Origin: Pandoraea terrae
GTDB lineage: Bacteria; Pseudomonadota; Gammaproteobacteria; Burkholderiales; Burkholderiaceae
Direction of reading: 5' to 3'
Assembly (NCBI RefSeq): GCF_902459695.1
Contig: NZ_CABPRZ010000004.1
Coordinates: 282,106-346,105, forward strand
Length of the DNA: 64,000 bases
Shown here: piece by piece, positions 24,410 to 33,797 of the stretch
How positions within the stretch are numbered: the first letter of the stretch is position 1
How the letters are laid out: each line of letters starts with the position of its first letter
Notes under the pieces: model-generated
Told to the model about the DNA's origin: nothing
What the model saw: only the letters and a program-made list of their open reading frames with translations
Databases searched by the model: none
Program-made: the position numbers and the translations under genes

Positions 24410-25132
24410 ACGGAAACATCAGTTGCACCGCCAGCTTCGCCGTCCTTTCCGAAGATCGGACGGCAGCGGCTTCACGACGCTGTTGTCGAGCACATGCGGG
24501 CCCTCATCATCGAAGGCGTGCTTGCGCCGGGCGTGAAGCTCAATGAGCGCATGTTGTGTGAAACGCTTGGCGTTTCGCGTACGCCGCTGCGCGAGGCCTT
24601 CAAGGTGCTGTGCGCGGAAGGGCTCATCGACATTGCGCCCAACCGGGGGGCCACGGTCACGCGGATGTCCGAGACGGAGATCCGGGAGACGTTCGAGTTG
24701 ATGGGGGGTTTGGAGGCGCTGTCCGGCGAGTTGGCTTGTGAGCGCATCACATCGGCCGAGGTGGCGGAGATCAAGGCGATTCACTACGCCATGGTGGCAT
24801 GCCGCCTGCGCAACGATTTGCCGGGTTACTACGCCCACAACCGTGAGATCCATGACCGCATCAGCCTGGCGGCGCGCAATTCGGCGTTGCGGGAAATGTA
24901 TGTGCTGGTGAATCGGCGGCTTCAGGCACTGCGGTTCCGGTCGAATCACCGGAAACAGAAATGGGATACGGCCCTCGCCGATCACGAGGAAATGATCAAG
25001 GCCCTGGAGTTGCGCGATGGCGCAATGATGGGGGCGATCCTGCGTAAACATTTGCTCGACAAGCGCGATGCCGTCATGGCGATCTTGCAAGCCGAGGCCG
25101 CGGCTTCCGATGTTTCGATGGCTTCGGAATAG
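24401..25132 (+). CDS. GntR family regulator (FadR/FCD type)
   Basis: A 243-aa regulator. Residues about 25-90 are the winged HTH (RLHDAVVEHMRALIIEGVL, then VSRTPLREAFKVL). Residues about 100-225 form the helical FCD ligand-binding domain with metal-binding His/Asp residues (NREIHDRI, ADHEEMIKAL). It is divergent from the aminotransferase operon, which it most likely represses until an organic acid inducer binds. No ribosome site precedes the ATG; the start codon lies within an operator copy, and later starts would remove the DNA-binding domain. Confidence 0.9.
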   Translation: MQNTETSVAPPASPSFPKIGRQRLHDAVVEHMRALIIEGVLAPGVKLNERMLCETLGVSRTPLREAFKVLCAEGLIDIAPNRGATVTRMSETEIRETFELMGGLEALSGELACERITSAEVAEIKAIHYAMVACRLRNDLPGYYAHNREIHDRISLAARNSALREMYVLVNRRLQALRFRSNHRKQKWDTALADHEEMIKALELRDGAMMGAILRKHLLDKRDAVMAILQAEAAASDVSMASE

Positions 25133-25219
25133 GGTGCTGTTTTACGGCCTGAGGGGAAATGGGTGAGTGGGCGTGGGTCGGCGTATGATGCGAGCCAACG
25201 TTAAAGCAAACCAATCGCC

Positions 25220-25684
25220 ATGCAAATCTGGGTCGACGCCGACGCTTGCCCCGCTGTCATCAAGGACATCCTGTTTCGCGCAGCCGAGCGCGCGCAGGTC
25301 ACAGTTACACTGGTTGCCAACCAATACCTGCGCACGCCGCCGTCGCGCTTCATCAAGTCCCTACAAGTCCCCTCCGGCGCGGACGTGGCCGATGCACGCA
25401 TCATCGAGCTGGCCGAAGCCGGCGATGTGGTGATCACGGCCGATATTCCGTTGGCGGCGGGTGTGCTCAAGAAGGGCGCATTTGCGCTGGACCCGCGCGG
25501 CGGATGGTTCTCCGAGGGAACGATCGAAGAGCGCCTGTCGATGCGCGCCATGCTCGATCAGCTTCGCGGCAGCGGCGTCGAAACCGGCGGCCCCGCGCCG
25601 TTCAGTCCGCGCGATGGCAAGGCGTTTGCCGGCGAGCTCGACCGGATGCTGGCACGGCATCGCAGCGGGTTGAGCGCGCGTTAG
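25220..25684 (+). CDS. YaiI/YqxD family protein (DUF188)
   Basis: A 154-aa protein with the family start [18 protein letters not shown] and the later [13 protein letters not shown], two acidic motifs in a PIN-like nuclease fold, and [16 protein letters not shown] in the C-terminal half. It is conserved in many bacteria, but I know of no established function. It stands alone downstream of the GntR gene and is probably transcribed from its own promoter in 25133-25219. Confidence 0.85.
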   Translation: MQIWVDADACPAVIKDILFRAAERAQVTVTLVANQYLRTPPSRFIKSLQVPSGADVADARIIELAEAGDVVITADIPLAAGVLKKGAFALDPRGGWFSEGTIEERLSMRAMLDQLRGSGVETGGPAPFSPRDGKAFAGELDRMLARHRSGLSAR

Positions 25685-25791
25685 TTCGCGAGTCTGAACG
25701 CCGTAGACATTCGCTCCTGCCGCAGGTCCGAGATTCGAAGCACTGCGGCAACCTTTGGCAACCACAATCCAACTTTGTGGAGGTCTCAAAA

Positions 25792-25989
25792 ATGCGCACT
25801 ACATTAGCTCTTGATGACGACCTTCTCGTGAAGGCACAGGCACTCACCGGTCTGCATGACAAATCGGCTTTGGTACGAGAAGCGCTCAAGGCTTTGATCG
25901 AGCGGGAGAGCGCTCGTCGCTTGGCTCGTTTGGGCGGTACAGAGCGTAATCTGGTGAATATTTCGCGACATCAGACCAAGTCAGCATGA
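25792..25989 (+). CDS. vapB: VapB-type antitoxin without a toxin
   Basis: A 65-aa protein with GGAGGT 7 bases before the ATG. MRTTLALDDDLLVKAQALTG is the ribbon-helix-helix DNA-binding part of the VapB/DUF2191 group and the C-terminal third is the toxin-binding tail. A new ATG overlaps its stop (ATGA at 25986-25989), exactly where VapC should begin, but reads only Met-Ile-Leu-His before a stop. The toxin appears to have been deleted after its third codon, leaving an orphan antitoxin. Confidence 0.8.
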   Translation: MRTTLALDDDLLVKAQALTGLHDKSALVREALKALIERESARRLARLGGTERNLVNISRHQTKSA

Positions 25990-26045
25990 TCCTGCACTAG
26001 TCTATCGAAAACCTTATTGATGCCCCTCGTGCAGGGGCGTCCAAG

Positions 26046-27263
26046 TCACGTGGGGCAGTTATTCGCAGGTGCCTGCGTGCGTCCCGGCCGCAGCAACTTG
26101 TCGAGATAATCGGCAACGTCCTGCTCGGCAGCCTTGAGCACACCGCGATGATCGGTGCCGGGGTACCGGCGATAGTTCACCGGCACCTTCTTTTGACGAC
26201 ACGTCATCTCGACGATCTTGTCTGTGTTCGCGAGCGGCACCAGCGCATCGGTCTCGCCTTGCGCGAACATGACCGGCACGACGGGCCGGGTATTGACGAT
26301 GTCCTGTGTCTGCAAATAGGTCTTCAACGCGGTGACATCGGCATTGACGAAGATCTGCGAACCCTCCATCGACGATGCAACCTCTCGCAGGTCGGACAGG
26401 CATTGCACGCGGCCGGCGTTGATCAACCTGGTGCCGGCAGGGGTGAGCATCGATTCGATATTTAGGCTCGGCTCCGCCGCCTGAGCCCCAAGCAGGATGA
26501 CCGGCAGGAACGCGATCGCCGCCTTGTCTTCCGGATGCGCCACGATATATTCCATCGTTTGCGCCAGGCCGTACCCGCCCGGCGCCATGGCCACTGCGGC
26601 GACCAGTTTCAACTTGGACGTCCTGCGCCCGGCCTGCGTCGCCGTGAACAGCGCCGCCGCGCCGCCCTGGCTGTGGCCGACCACCGCCCAGCGCGTACCA
26701 ATGTCATGGTTCCACTGCCGAGCCGCCGTCACGATGTCCTCGACGGTATTCGCTTCGCTGCGGCCGTTCATATAGGGGTGGATACCCGGCGTTCCGAGAC
26801 CTTCATAGTCGGTCGCGGCAATGGCGTAACCTCGCGCGACCCAAGAATCGAGCATCGCCGAAGCCAGATCGACATAGTCGGACACCGGACCGCCGGGAAA
26901 ACTGGCAGAAGGCGCGCACGCATCCGCCACGCCAGTCGTGCCATGCGCCCAGCTGATTACCGGCCAGCCGCCGGCGGGCGCCGTTCCCTTCGGTACCGAG
27001 ACGGTCCCGGAAACAACGATTTTGCGTCCGTGGGCATCTTCGGACAGATAGGTGATCAGCGACGTACGCGCCGCGTGGGGGAGTTCGAGAACACGATTGA
27101 CAGGCGCTACGGTCAGTAACGTACCGGCGCGCTCACCCGCGCCGCTGGCCGAGTGCGCCCCGGCAGCGAGCGCTGCGCCGGCTAACATGCCGGCGGCAAT
27201 ACCAATCGACGCCAACACTCCAGGCACTCGCTGCTTCCTCGTTTGACACGTGTTCGTCGACAA
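26046..27263 (-). CDS. Secreted alpha/beta hydrolase, lipase (LIP family)-like
   Basis: A protein of about 405 aa with an N-terminal signal region (basic TRKQR, hydrophobic about 15-35, Ala-rich cleavage site). GHSQGGAAALF is the nucleophile elbow; ATDYEGLG precedes it, and FAQGETDALVP and GTDHRG provide the acid and base. The pattern fits secretory lipases/esterases. The preferred start is a TTG at 27263 preceded by GGGGGA; the frame extends further upstream but with no ribosome site. It stands alone between the VapB remnant and gabD. Confidence 0.7.
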   Translation of the reverse strand: MSTNTCQTRKQRVPGVLASIGIAAGMLAGAALAAGAHSASGAGERAGTLLTVAPVNRVLELPHAARTSLITYLSEDAHGRKIVVSGTVSVPKGTAPAGGWPVISWAHGTTGVADACAPSASFPGGPVSDYVDLASAMLDSWVARGYAIAATDYEGLGTPGIHPYMNGRSEANTVEDIVTAARQWNHDIGTRWAVVGHSQGGAAALFTATQAGRRTSKLKLVAAVAMAPGGYGLAQTMEYIVAHPEDKAAIAFLPVILLGAQAAEPSLNIESMLTPAGTRLINAGRVQCLSDLREVASSMEGSQIFVNADVTALKTYLQTQDIVNTRPVVPVMFAQGETDALVPLANTDKIVEMTCRQKKVPVNYRRYPGTDHRGVLKAAEQDVADYLDKLLRPGRTQAPANNCPT

Positions 27264-27413
27264 AATGATCCCCCGTTGAACCCATTGATAGTGAATGATG
27301 ACCGCAGTCAAGCGGCGCTGCGACATCCTTTTACGATGGGGACGCGCACTCACATACCCCTATTCGGACGATTCGTCTCTTCGCGCAGGCAAGTTTTACC
27401 GGCCCTGAAACGC

Positions 27414-27441
27414 AAAACGCCCGACAAACTCGCCGGGCGTT
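27414..27441 (-). terminator. Terminator downstream of gabD
   Basis: On the minus strand AACGCCCG and CGGGCGTT form a perfect 8-bp stem with a 10-base loop, ending in TTTT. It lies 24 bases past the gabD stop. Confidence 0.8.
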
Positions 27442-27464
27442 CTGACACAACGACAGCAAAGACC

Positions 27465-28916
27465 TCAAATGCCCATGCAAAGGTATTTGATCACAAGGTA
27501 GTCGTCGATGCCGTAGTGCGACCCCTCGCGGCCCAAGCCCGATTGCTTGACGCCGCCGAACGGCGCCACTTCGTTCGAGATGATCCCGGTGTTGATGCCG
27601 ACGATGCCGTATTCGAGCCCCTCGGCCACGCGCCAGATGCGTCCGATGTCGCGGCTGTAGAAGTAGCTCGCCAGACCGAACTCGGTGTCGTTGGCCATCG
27701 CCACCACCTCGTCGTCCGTCTTGAACCGGAACAGCGGCGCGAGCGGTCCGAACGTCTCTTCGCGCGCGACCTTCATGTCGCTGGTCGCGCCCGTTAGCAC
27801 CGTCGGCTCGAAGAAGGTGTGTCCAAGCGCGTGCCGTTTGCCGCCGGTCACGACCTTGCCACCCTTCGCCACTGCGTCGGCGATATGCGCCTCGACCTTC
27901 TCGACAGCGGCCATGTCAATCAACGGCCCTTGCTCGACCCCTGGTTCGATGCCGTTGCCGACCTTGAGCCCGCGCGCGGCGGCGGCGAGCTTCTCGGCGA
28001 ATGCGTCATACACGCCGTCCTGCACGTACAAGCGATTCGCGCACACGCAGGTCTGGCCGGCGTTGCGGTATTTCGACGCCATCGCACCGGCGACCGCGGC
28101 GTCGAGATCGGCATCGTCGAATACGATGAACGGCGCGTTCCCGCCCAACTCGAGCGACAACTTCTTGATCGTCGGCGCGCACTGTTGCATGAGCAAACGG
28201 CCCACTTCAGTGGAGCCGGTGAACGTCAGCTTGCGCACGATCGGGTTGCCAGTCATCTCGCCGCCAATGGCGCGCGCGTCGCCCGTCACCACGCTGAACA
28301 CACCCGCTGGCACACCTGCGCGCTCCGCCAGCACGGCCAGCGCCAGCGCAGAGAACGGCGTGCTTTCCGCTGGCTTGAGCACCATCGGGCACCCTGCCGC
28401 CAGCGCGGGCCCCACCTTGCGCGTGATCATCGCAGCCGGGAAGTTCCACGGTGTGATCGCGGCGCAAACGCCAATCGGCTCCTTCACGACCAGCAGACGC
28501 TTGTCGGCGAGCGGCGTTTGCAGCGTGTCGCCAGCCACGCGCTTGCCCTCTTCCGCGAACCACTCGATGAACGACGCCGCGTACCCGATTTCGCCCTTCG
28601 CCTCGGCCAGCGGCTTACCCTGTTCGAGCGTCATGATCGTCGCGAGATCGTCGGCATTGGCGAGCATCAGCTCGTACCAGCGACGCAGGATGGCGCTTCG
28701 CTCCTTGGCGGTCTTGCGACGCCAGGCGCCCCATGCGGCATTGGCCGCCTCGATGGCGCGGCGTGTCTCGGCCGCCCCCATCTCGGGCACTCGCCCCAGC
28801 ACCTCGCCGGTCGCGGGGTTGCGCACCTCAAACGTCGCGCCGTTGTCGGCGTCGCACCATCGTCCGGCGACGAACGCCTGCTGGCGCAGCAAATCGGTAT
28901 CTTTCAAAGAAAACAT
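27465..28916 (-). CDS. gabD: Succinate-semialdehyde dehydrogenase GabD
   Basis: A 483-aa NAD(P)-dependent enzyme that oxidises succinate semialdehyde, the product of GabT, to succinate. Catalytic Cys290 is in AGQTCVCANR with the second redox Cys292 typical of GabD; Glu256 is the base (LELGGNAPF); PWNFPAAMITRK is the family phosphate-region motif. The ATG at 28916 has GGAG nearby. It ends the minus-strand run of arginine/guanidine genes, after a 159-base gap that could hold its own promoter and a TTGGATCCA element also seen in the GabR control region. Confidence 0.93.
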   Translation of the reverse strand: MFSLKDTDLLRQQAFVAGRWCDADNGATFEVRNPATGEVLGRVPEMGAAETRRAIEAANAAWGAWRRKTAKERSAILRRWYELMLANADDLATIMTLEQGKPLAEAKGEIGYAASFIEWFAEEGKRVAGDTLQTPLADKRLLVVKEPIGVCAAITPWNFPAAMITRKVGPALAAGCPMVLKPAESTPFSALALAVLAERAGVPAGVFSVVTGDARAIGGEMTGNPIVRKLTFTGSTEVGRLLMQQCAPTIKKLSLELGGNAPFIVFDDADLDAAVAGAMASKYRNAGQTCVCANRLYVQDGVYDAFAEKLAAAARGLKVGNGIEPGVEQGPLIDMAAVEKVEAHIADAVAKGGKVVTGGKRHALGHTFFEPTVLTGATSDMKVAREETFGPLAPLFRFKTDDEVVAMANDTEFGLASYFYSRDIGRIWRVAEGLEYGIVGINTGIISNEVAPFGGVKQSGLGREGSHYGIDDYLVIKYLCMGI

Positions 28917-28996
28917 AATCGCTCCTTCAGGGGATGGCGGGCCCGGGTGTCACGGTTGCCCGGCGGGCGCGTCGCAATAACGGACTATAACGATCA

Positions 28997-29005
28997 TTGG
29001 ATCCA
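28997..29005. promoter_or_regulatory. TTGGATCCA element upstream of gabD
   Basis: TTGGATCCA lies 81 bases upstream of the gabD start. The same TTGGATCYA occurs in the gabT-gabR control region at 46178-46186 (minus strand). A shared GabR site is possible, but nine bases are weak evidence. Confidence 0.3.
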
Positions 29006-29075
29006 CCTTGTAGAGCCATTTCATTAAAATTCATGGGACCACTTTGACCATCATCGTCCAATCCGCCTTGACGCC

Positions 29076-30521
29076 CTAACCGCGCGCCGACACCACGCTC
29101 TTGATCTCCTGGAACGCATGCATGCCCCAGGGTCCAAGCTCCCGCCCCAGACTGCTTTGTTTGAAACCGCCCCACGATGTTTGCGGGAAAATCACCTGCG
29201 GCGCATTCACCCACACCACGCCCGCATCGAGGCGTTGCGCGACGCGCCGCGCCCGTTGCGTGTCCGATGTCACCACCGTGGCAGCCAGTCCGTAGGGACT
29301 GTCGTTGGCCAGTTCGATGGCATCGGCCTCGGTGTCGAAGGCCCGCACGCACAGCACCGGCCCGAAGATTTCCTCGCGCCACAACGCGCTGTTCGCCGGC
29401 ACATCGGTGAATATCGTCGGTGAGATATAGTACCCCTGCGGGCCACATCGTTCCGGTCTCGCGCCGCCGGCCAACAGGCGTGCGCCGTCCTCGACGCCCT
29501 GACGTACATAGCGCAGCACGCGCTCATACTGCGCACGATTGATGAGCGGCCCCATCTGCACGTCTTGCGCAAACGGATCGCCGACAACGATGCGGTGCGC
29601 CCGATCGACCAGCCGGTCCAGCAACGCCCGCTCGAGTTCGCGCGCGACCAGCAGGCGCGACGTCGCGGAGCACATTTGCCCCGCGTTGAAAAAGATGCCT
29701 CCGGTGACCAGGTCGACCGCCTGATCGATGTCGGCGTCTTCGAACACGAGGATCGCGGATTTGCCGCCAAGCTCCAGGCTCACGCCCTTGACGGTTTCCG
29801 CCGCCGCCTTCATGACGATGCGTCCGACGGCGTTGCTGCCGGTGAACGAGACTTTCGAAACGCCGGGATGCGTCGTCAGCACGCCGCCGATTTCCGCGCC
29901 CGGTCCGTTGACGACATTGACCACCCCGGCCGGAAGCCCGACGTCGGCGATGATGCCCATTAGCGCCAACTCGGGCAGCGGCGTAACCTCGGACGGCTTG
30001 AGCACCACCGTGCATCCCGCCGCCAGCGCCGGCGCGAGCTTCCAGGCCGTCGTCACCATCGGAAAATTCCACGGCACGATCAACGCGGCGACACCCGCCG
30101 GCTCGCGCCGTACCCGGGCGTCGAAGTCCTGCACGGGCAAATCCACCGCTTGCTCGGACGATTCATCCAGCCCCTCAGCAAGCGTCGCGTAGTACGCAAA
30201 CGTACTCGCCACGTCAGCGACGTCGATGCGCGCTTCCGCCAGCGGTTTGCCGTTGTTGAGCGACTGCAGGCGCGCCAGCGCTTCGGCTTGCGCTTCGACG
30301 GCCTTTGCAACGGCGCGCAAGTAGCGCCCGCGATCGGCGCCGGAGGTATGACGCCACGTCTTGAAGGCACGCGCGGCGGCATCGACTGCGCGCTCGACGT
30401 CGTCGGCATCCGCCACGGCGACGTGCGCCAACACCGCCTCGTTCGCCGGATTGTGGACCGGCATCGTGCGGCCACGTGCGCCGTCTTGCCAGACGCCGTC
30501 GATGTACAGTCGGGTCAGCAT
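29076..30521 (-). CDS. Aldehyde dehydrogenase, probable 4-guanidinobutyraldehyde dehydrogenase
   Basis: A 481-aa aldehyde dehydrogenase with catalytic Cys284 (NAGQMCSATSR), base Glu250 (SLELGGKS) and PWNFPMVTTAWK. The GQMCSATSR form belongs to the betaine aldehyde/aminoaldehyde group. GAGGAGG precedes the ATG at 30521, which overlaps the end of the ThDP decarboxylase gene by seven bases, so the two proteins are made together. In the arginine transaminase route the decarboxylase makes 4-guanidinobutyraldehyde and a dehydrogenase of this kind makes 4-guanidinobutyrate. The assignment rests on that coupling. Confidence 0.8.
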   Translation of the reverse strand: MLTRLYIDGVWQDGARGRTMPVHNPANEAVLAHVAVADADDVERAVDAAARAFKTWRHTSGADRGRYLRAVAKAVEAQAEALARLQSLNNGKPLAEARIDVADVASTFAYYATLAEGLDESSEQAVDLPVQDFDARVRREPAGVAALIVPWNFPMVTTAWKLAPALAAGCTVVLKPSEVTPLPELALMGIIADVGLPAGVVNVVNGPGAEIGGVLTTHPGVSKVSFTGSNAVGRIVMKAAAETVKGVSLELGGKSAILVFEDADIDQAVDLVTGGIFFNAGQMCSATSRLLVARELERALLDRLVDRAHRIVVGDPFAQDVQMGPLINRAQYERVLRYVRQGVEDGARLLAGGARPERCGPQGYYISPTIFTDVPANSALWREEIFGPVLCVRAFDTEADAIELANDSPYGLAATVVTSDTQRARRVAQRLDAGVVWVNAPQVIFPQTSWGGFKQSSLGRELGPWGMHAFQEIKSVVSARG

Positions 30522-32215
30522 GCGCGGACCTCCTCGAACCATTGCGATTCATCGATCTCGATGAGCGTCGGCACGCGTTGCGTCATGGCTTCGCGCAGCG
30601 CGTCAGCCAGCGCGGCAGGATTGTTGATGCGGCGCGCCTCGCAACCGAAGCCTCGGGCGATGGTCACGAAGTCGGGCGTGTAAATGTCGACGCCGACCGG
30701 CGTGATGTCGCGCTCGACCATGTACTTCTTGATTTCGGCGTAGCCTCGGTTATTCCAGACCACGACGGCAACCGGCACGCCTGCTTCCACCGCGGCGCCG
30801 AGTTCCGGCAGCGTGAATTGCAAGCCGCCGTCGCCGATCAGACAGACCACGGGACGCTGCGGCGCACCGATCCGGGCGCCGATCGCCGCCGGCAAGCCAT
30901 AGCCGAGCGTGCCATAGCCCGTTGACGCGTTGAACCACGAGCGCGGCTGCGCGGCGTCGTAGACGACATTGCCGGTGTAGACCGGCTGTGTCGAATCGCC
31001 GACCATGATGACGTCGGGCAGCGTCGCCGCCGCCGTCTCGATCAAACGCTGATGCGCCAGTGCGGCAGCATCGAACGTTTGACTCACGGCATGGCGCGTC
31101 TGCACCACGCGTGCCGCGCCCCAGTCTGCCGCCGGCAACGCTACGTCTTTGCGGACCAGCGCCGCCACCAGCGCGTGCAGGGCCTGTTGGGCATCTGCAT
31201 GGATCGCGATGTCCGCCGGGAAATTACGCGTCAGTTGCGCGCGGTCGATATCGATGCGAATCAACGTGCCATCAATCGCAAAGCCGCCGTCGAACACCAC
31301 GTCGTAGTCCGTTTCGCCCAATTCCGTGCCGACGGCAAGCACGACGTCCGCTTCGCGCACGAGTTCGCGCGTCGGGCGGGTCGATTGGGTCGAGCCGAGC
31401 AACAGCGGATGATCAGGCGGCAGCACGCCCTTCGCGTTGATCGTCAGCGCGACCGGTGCTTGCAGCCGCGCCGCCAAGGCGCGCACCTCGTCAGTCGCGG
31501 CGAGCGCGCCGCCGCCGACAAGCAGCAGCGGCCGGCGCGCTTGCGCGAGACGTTCGGCTGTTTGCTCGATGGCGTTCGCAGCAGCTTTGGGCTTGGCCGG
31601 CATCGGCACACGCGCCAACGACAGATGCCCTGCCGGCGCCGTGATCACATCGAGCGGCAGTTCAATGTGCACCGGGCGCGGACGCGCGCTTTCGAACACC
31701 GCGAACGCCCGGGCCAGTACGTCGGGCAATTCGTCAGGCGACATCAGCGTGTGCGAGAACGCGGTGAAGCCGGCAACAGTGTCGCGCTGCGACGGCAGTT
31801 CGTGCAGGTGCCCATTGCCGTTGCCCAGTTGATGGCGCGCGTTGACGCTGGAAATGACCAGCATGGGGATGGAATCGGCGTAGGCCTGTGCCATCGCCGT
31901 CGCAATGTTGGTCATGCCGGGGCCGGTGATGATGAAGCACACGCCCGGCTTGCCGGTCACGCGCGCGTAGCCGTCGGCCATGAAGCCCGCACCCTGCTCG
32001 TGCCGCGGCGTGACATGCCGCAGCCGCGCGTCGGCAAGCCCCCGGTACAGCTCGATCGTGTGCGCGCCCGGAATGCCGAAGATCCATTCCACGCCGTAGC
32101 CTTCAAGCAGTTTGACCAGCATCTCGCCGCAGGTCATCTCGGGCGCCGGTGCGCTCCGCACTTGCGGCGCCTGGGCCGATACGACGGACAAGCGGTCCGT
32201 ATCCGAAAATTTCAT
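30515..32215 (-). CDS. aruI: ThDP enzyme, probable 2-ketoarginine decarboxylase (AruI-like)
   Basis: A 566-aa thiamine diphosphate enzyme of the acetolactate synthase superfamily. The cofactor Glu lies in TPRHEQGAGFMADGYAR, GPGMTNIATAMAQAY follows, and the C-terminal ThDP motif runs from GDGGLQFTLPELGAA to WNNRGYAEIK. It lacks a regulatory partner gene and is coupled to an aminoaldehyde-type dehydrogenase. Ureohydrolase, GabT and GabD genes lie nearby, which supports a 5-guanidino-2-oxopentanoate decarboxylase rather than a biosynthetic acetolactate synthase. I chose the ATG at 32215 because GAGG lies upstream; 32230 is possible. No arginine transaminase gene is visible in the window. Confidence 0.75.
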   Translation of the reverse strand: MKFSDTDRLSVVSAQAPQVRSAPAPEMTCGEMLVKLLEGYGVEWIFGIPGAHTIELYRGLADARLRHVTPRHEQGAGFMADGYARVTGKPGVCFIITGPGMTNIATAMAQAYADSIPMLVISSVNARHQLGNGNGHLHELPSQRDTVAGFTAFSHTLMSPDELPDVLARAFAVFESARPRPVHIELPLDVITAPAGHLSLARVPMPAKPKAAANAIEQTAERLAQARRPLLLVGGGALAATDEVRALAARLQAPVALTINAKGVLPPDHPLLLGSTQSTRPTRELVREADVVLAVGTELGETDYDVVFDGGFAIDGTLIRIDIDRAQLTRNFPADIAIHADAQQALHALVAALVRKDVALPAADWGAARVVQTRHAVSQTFDAAALAHQRLIETAAATLPDVIMVGDSTQPVYTGNVVYDAAQPRSWFNASTGYGTLGYGLPAAIGARIGAPQRPVVCLIGDGGLQFTLPELGAAVEAGVPVAVVVWNNRGYAEIKKYMVERDITPVGVDIYTPDFVTIARGFGCEARRINNPAALADALREAMTQRVPTLIEIDESQWFEEVRAC

Positions 32216-32322
32216 CGCTGCCTCATTCATTTTTCTACCAATTGTCTGGATCAGACGGAAACGGGAATCTGGGGCCGATGCCTTTGCATCGGCCGGGGGG
32301 TTTGATGCGGCCAACGCGCCTG

Positions 32323-32979
32323 TCATCGATGCATGCCGGCGCGCTGCCGCTTCTCCAGCCGGCGTGCGTACCATGTCAGCGGGAAACACATCGCGAAATA
32401 GATCAGTGCGACGAGGCCGTAGATCACGAACGGCCGAAACGCCGCGTTGGTGATCACCGTGCCGACCTTGGTCAACTCGCTCAAGCCGATGATCGACACG
32501 AGCGCCGTGCTCTTGACCACCTGCACCAGAAAACCGACGGTCGGGGCGAGCGCGATCTTGCGCGCCTGGGGCCACACGATGAACCGTAGTTGCTGAACGA
32601 ACGTCATACCGAGACTGGCGCCGGCGGCCCACTGTCCGCGCGGCACTGCCTCGACGCAGCCGCGCCAGATATCGAGCAAATAGGCGCTGGCATACAACGT
32701 CAGCGTGACGGACGCCGCAACCCAGGGCGAGACCTCCACGCCCAGCAACGGCAGGCCGAAGAAGGTCAGGAACAACTGCAACAGCAACGGCGTTCCCTGG
32801 AAGAGTTCAACGTACAGCGAGGTCACGCGGCGCATCCAGGGCACCTGTGACACGCGCATCGCCAACAGCGGCAGGCCTAGCAGGCCGCCGCCCGCGAAAG
32901 CGATCAGCGACAGCACCACAGTCCAGCGGGCAGCCAGCAGCAGATTGGCTGCGATATCCCATACCGAGAATTCGATCAT
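32323..32979 (-). CDS. Polar amino acid ABC transporter permease (second subunit)
   Basis: A 218-aa HisM/GlnP-type permease with about five membrane helices and the cytoplasmic EAA-like loop GASLGMTFVQQLRFIVWPQA. The typical QGTPLLLQLFLTFFGLP stands between helices 2 and 3. The ATG at 32979 overlaps the stop of the first permease (ATGA). It precedes the AruI-like gene by 107 bases, so the transporter probably imports the arginine-like substrate of that pathway. No matching HisP-type ATPase is encoded in this operon. Confidence 0.88.
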   Translation of the reverse strand: MIEFSVWDIAANLLLAARWTVVLSLIAFAGGGLLGLPLLAMRVSQVPWMRRVTSLYVELFQGTPLLLQLFLTFFGLPLLGVEVSPWVAASVTLTLYASAYLLDIWRGCVEAVPRGQWAAGASLGMTFVQQLRFIVWPQARKIALAPTVGFLVQVVKSTALVSIIGLSELTKVGTVITNAAFRPFVIYGLVALIYFAMCFPLTWYARRLEKRQRAGMHR

Positions 32980-33734
32980 CGCGATGACTCCACAGGCAGC
33001 GCGGGCGCGGCATTGCCATCGCGTGCAGCGAAGCGTCCGCGCCATCCGCCCGGCGCGCCGGCGCCTCGGGCGGCTCGGCCGGAGAAAAGGCCGCGGCTTA
33101 GCCGGTTGAGCAATTGCCGAAGCGCGATCGACATCAGCAGGTAAATGACCGTAATGATCAGATAGCTCTCGAACGCGCGGAAGTTGCGTGACTGGATGTA
33201 ATTCGCCACGTAGGTCAGGTCGGCCACGGAGATCTGAGAGACGACCGCTGAGCCGAGCATTACGATCAGCACCTGCCCGAGCAGCGCGGGAAACACGTTG
33301 GCGATCGCCTGCGGGAGAACGATGTAGCGGAATGCCTGATGGATCGGCAAGCCCAGCGCCTGCGCAGCCTGCATCTGGCCGCGCGGGATCGAGTCGATGC
33401 CGGCACGCACGATCTCGGTGGCGTAGGCGCCGAGATTGATGGTCATTGCCAAGACCGCCGCCTGCATTTCGTCGATATGCAGCCCGAGGCTCGGCAAGCC
33501 GAAGAACACAAAAAACAATTGCACGAGGAACGGCGTGTTGCGTATCAATTCGACATACGCGACCACCAGGGCGCGGGCGGCGCGCGGGCCCGCCGCACAG
33601 ACCACCGCGCCGGCAATGCCAACCAGCCCGCCCAACAGCGTGGAGACGACGGTGAGCCCGAGCGTGACGCCGAGTCCCTGCGCCAGCATGCCCACATAGG
33701 GTTCGAAGCCACTGAAATCGAATACGTAACTCAT
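32976..33734 (-). CDS. Polar amino acid ABC transporter permease (first subunit)
   Basis: A 252-aa permease of the HisQ type: about five helices, IRNTPFLVQLFFVFFGLPSLG, and the EAA-like loop AAQALGLPIHQAFRYIVLPQA. The C-terminal 35 residues are Gly/Arg/Ala-rich, unusual and probably cytosolic. The ATG at 33734 follows an AAGGAAG site; a GTG six bases upstream is possible. It follows the binding-protein gene by 63 bases and overlaps the second permease. Confidence 0.88.
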   Translation of the reverse strand: MSYVFDFSGFEPYVGMLAQGLGVTLGLTVVSTLLGGLVGIAGAVVCAAGPRAARALVVAYVELIRNTPFLVQLFFVFFGLPSLGLHIDEMQAAVLAMTINLGAYATEIVRAGIDSIPRGQMQAAQALGLPIHQAFRYIVLPQAIANVFPALLGQVLIVMLGSAVVSQISVADLTYVANYIQSRNFRAFESYLIITVIYLLMSIALRQLLNRLSRGLFSGRAARGAGAPGGWRGRFAARDGNAAPALPVESSR

Positions 33735-33797
33735 CGCCACTTCCTTATCGTCCGTCCGTGCGGCCGGCCGCCGCCGTCCTCATCGCCCTTGGCAACA

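Noticed and set aside
30515..32215. Biosynthetic acetolactate synthase large subunit
   Set aside because: No ilvN or ilvC neighbour, and the gene overlaps an aminoaldehyde-type dehydrogenase; a catabolic decarboxylase fits better.
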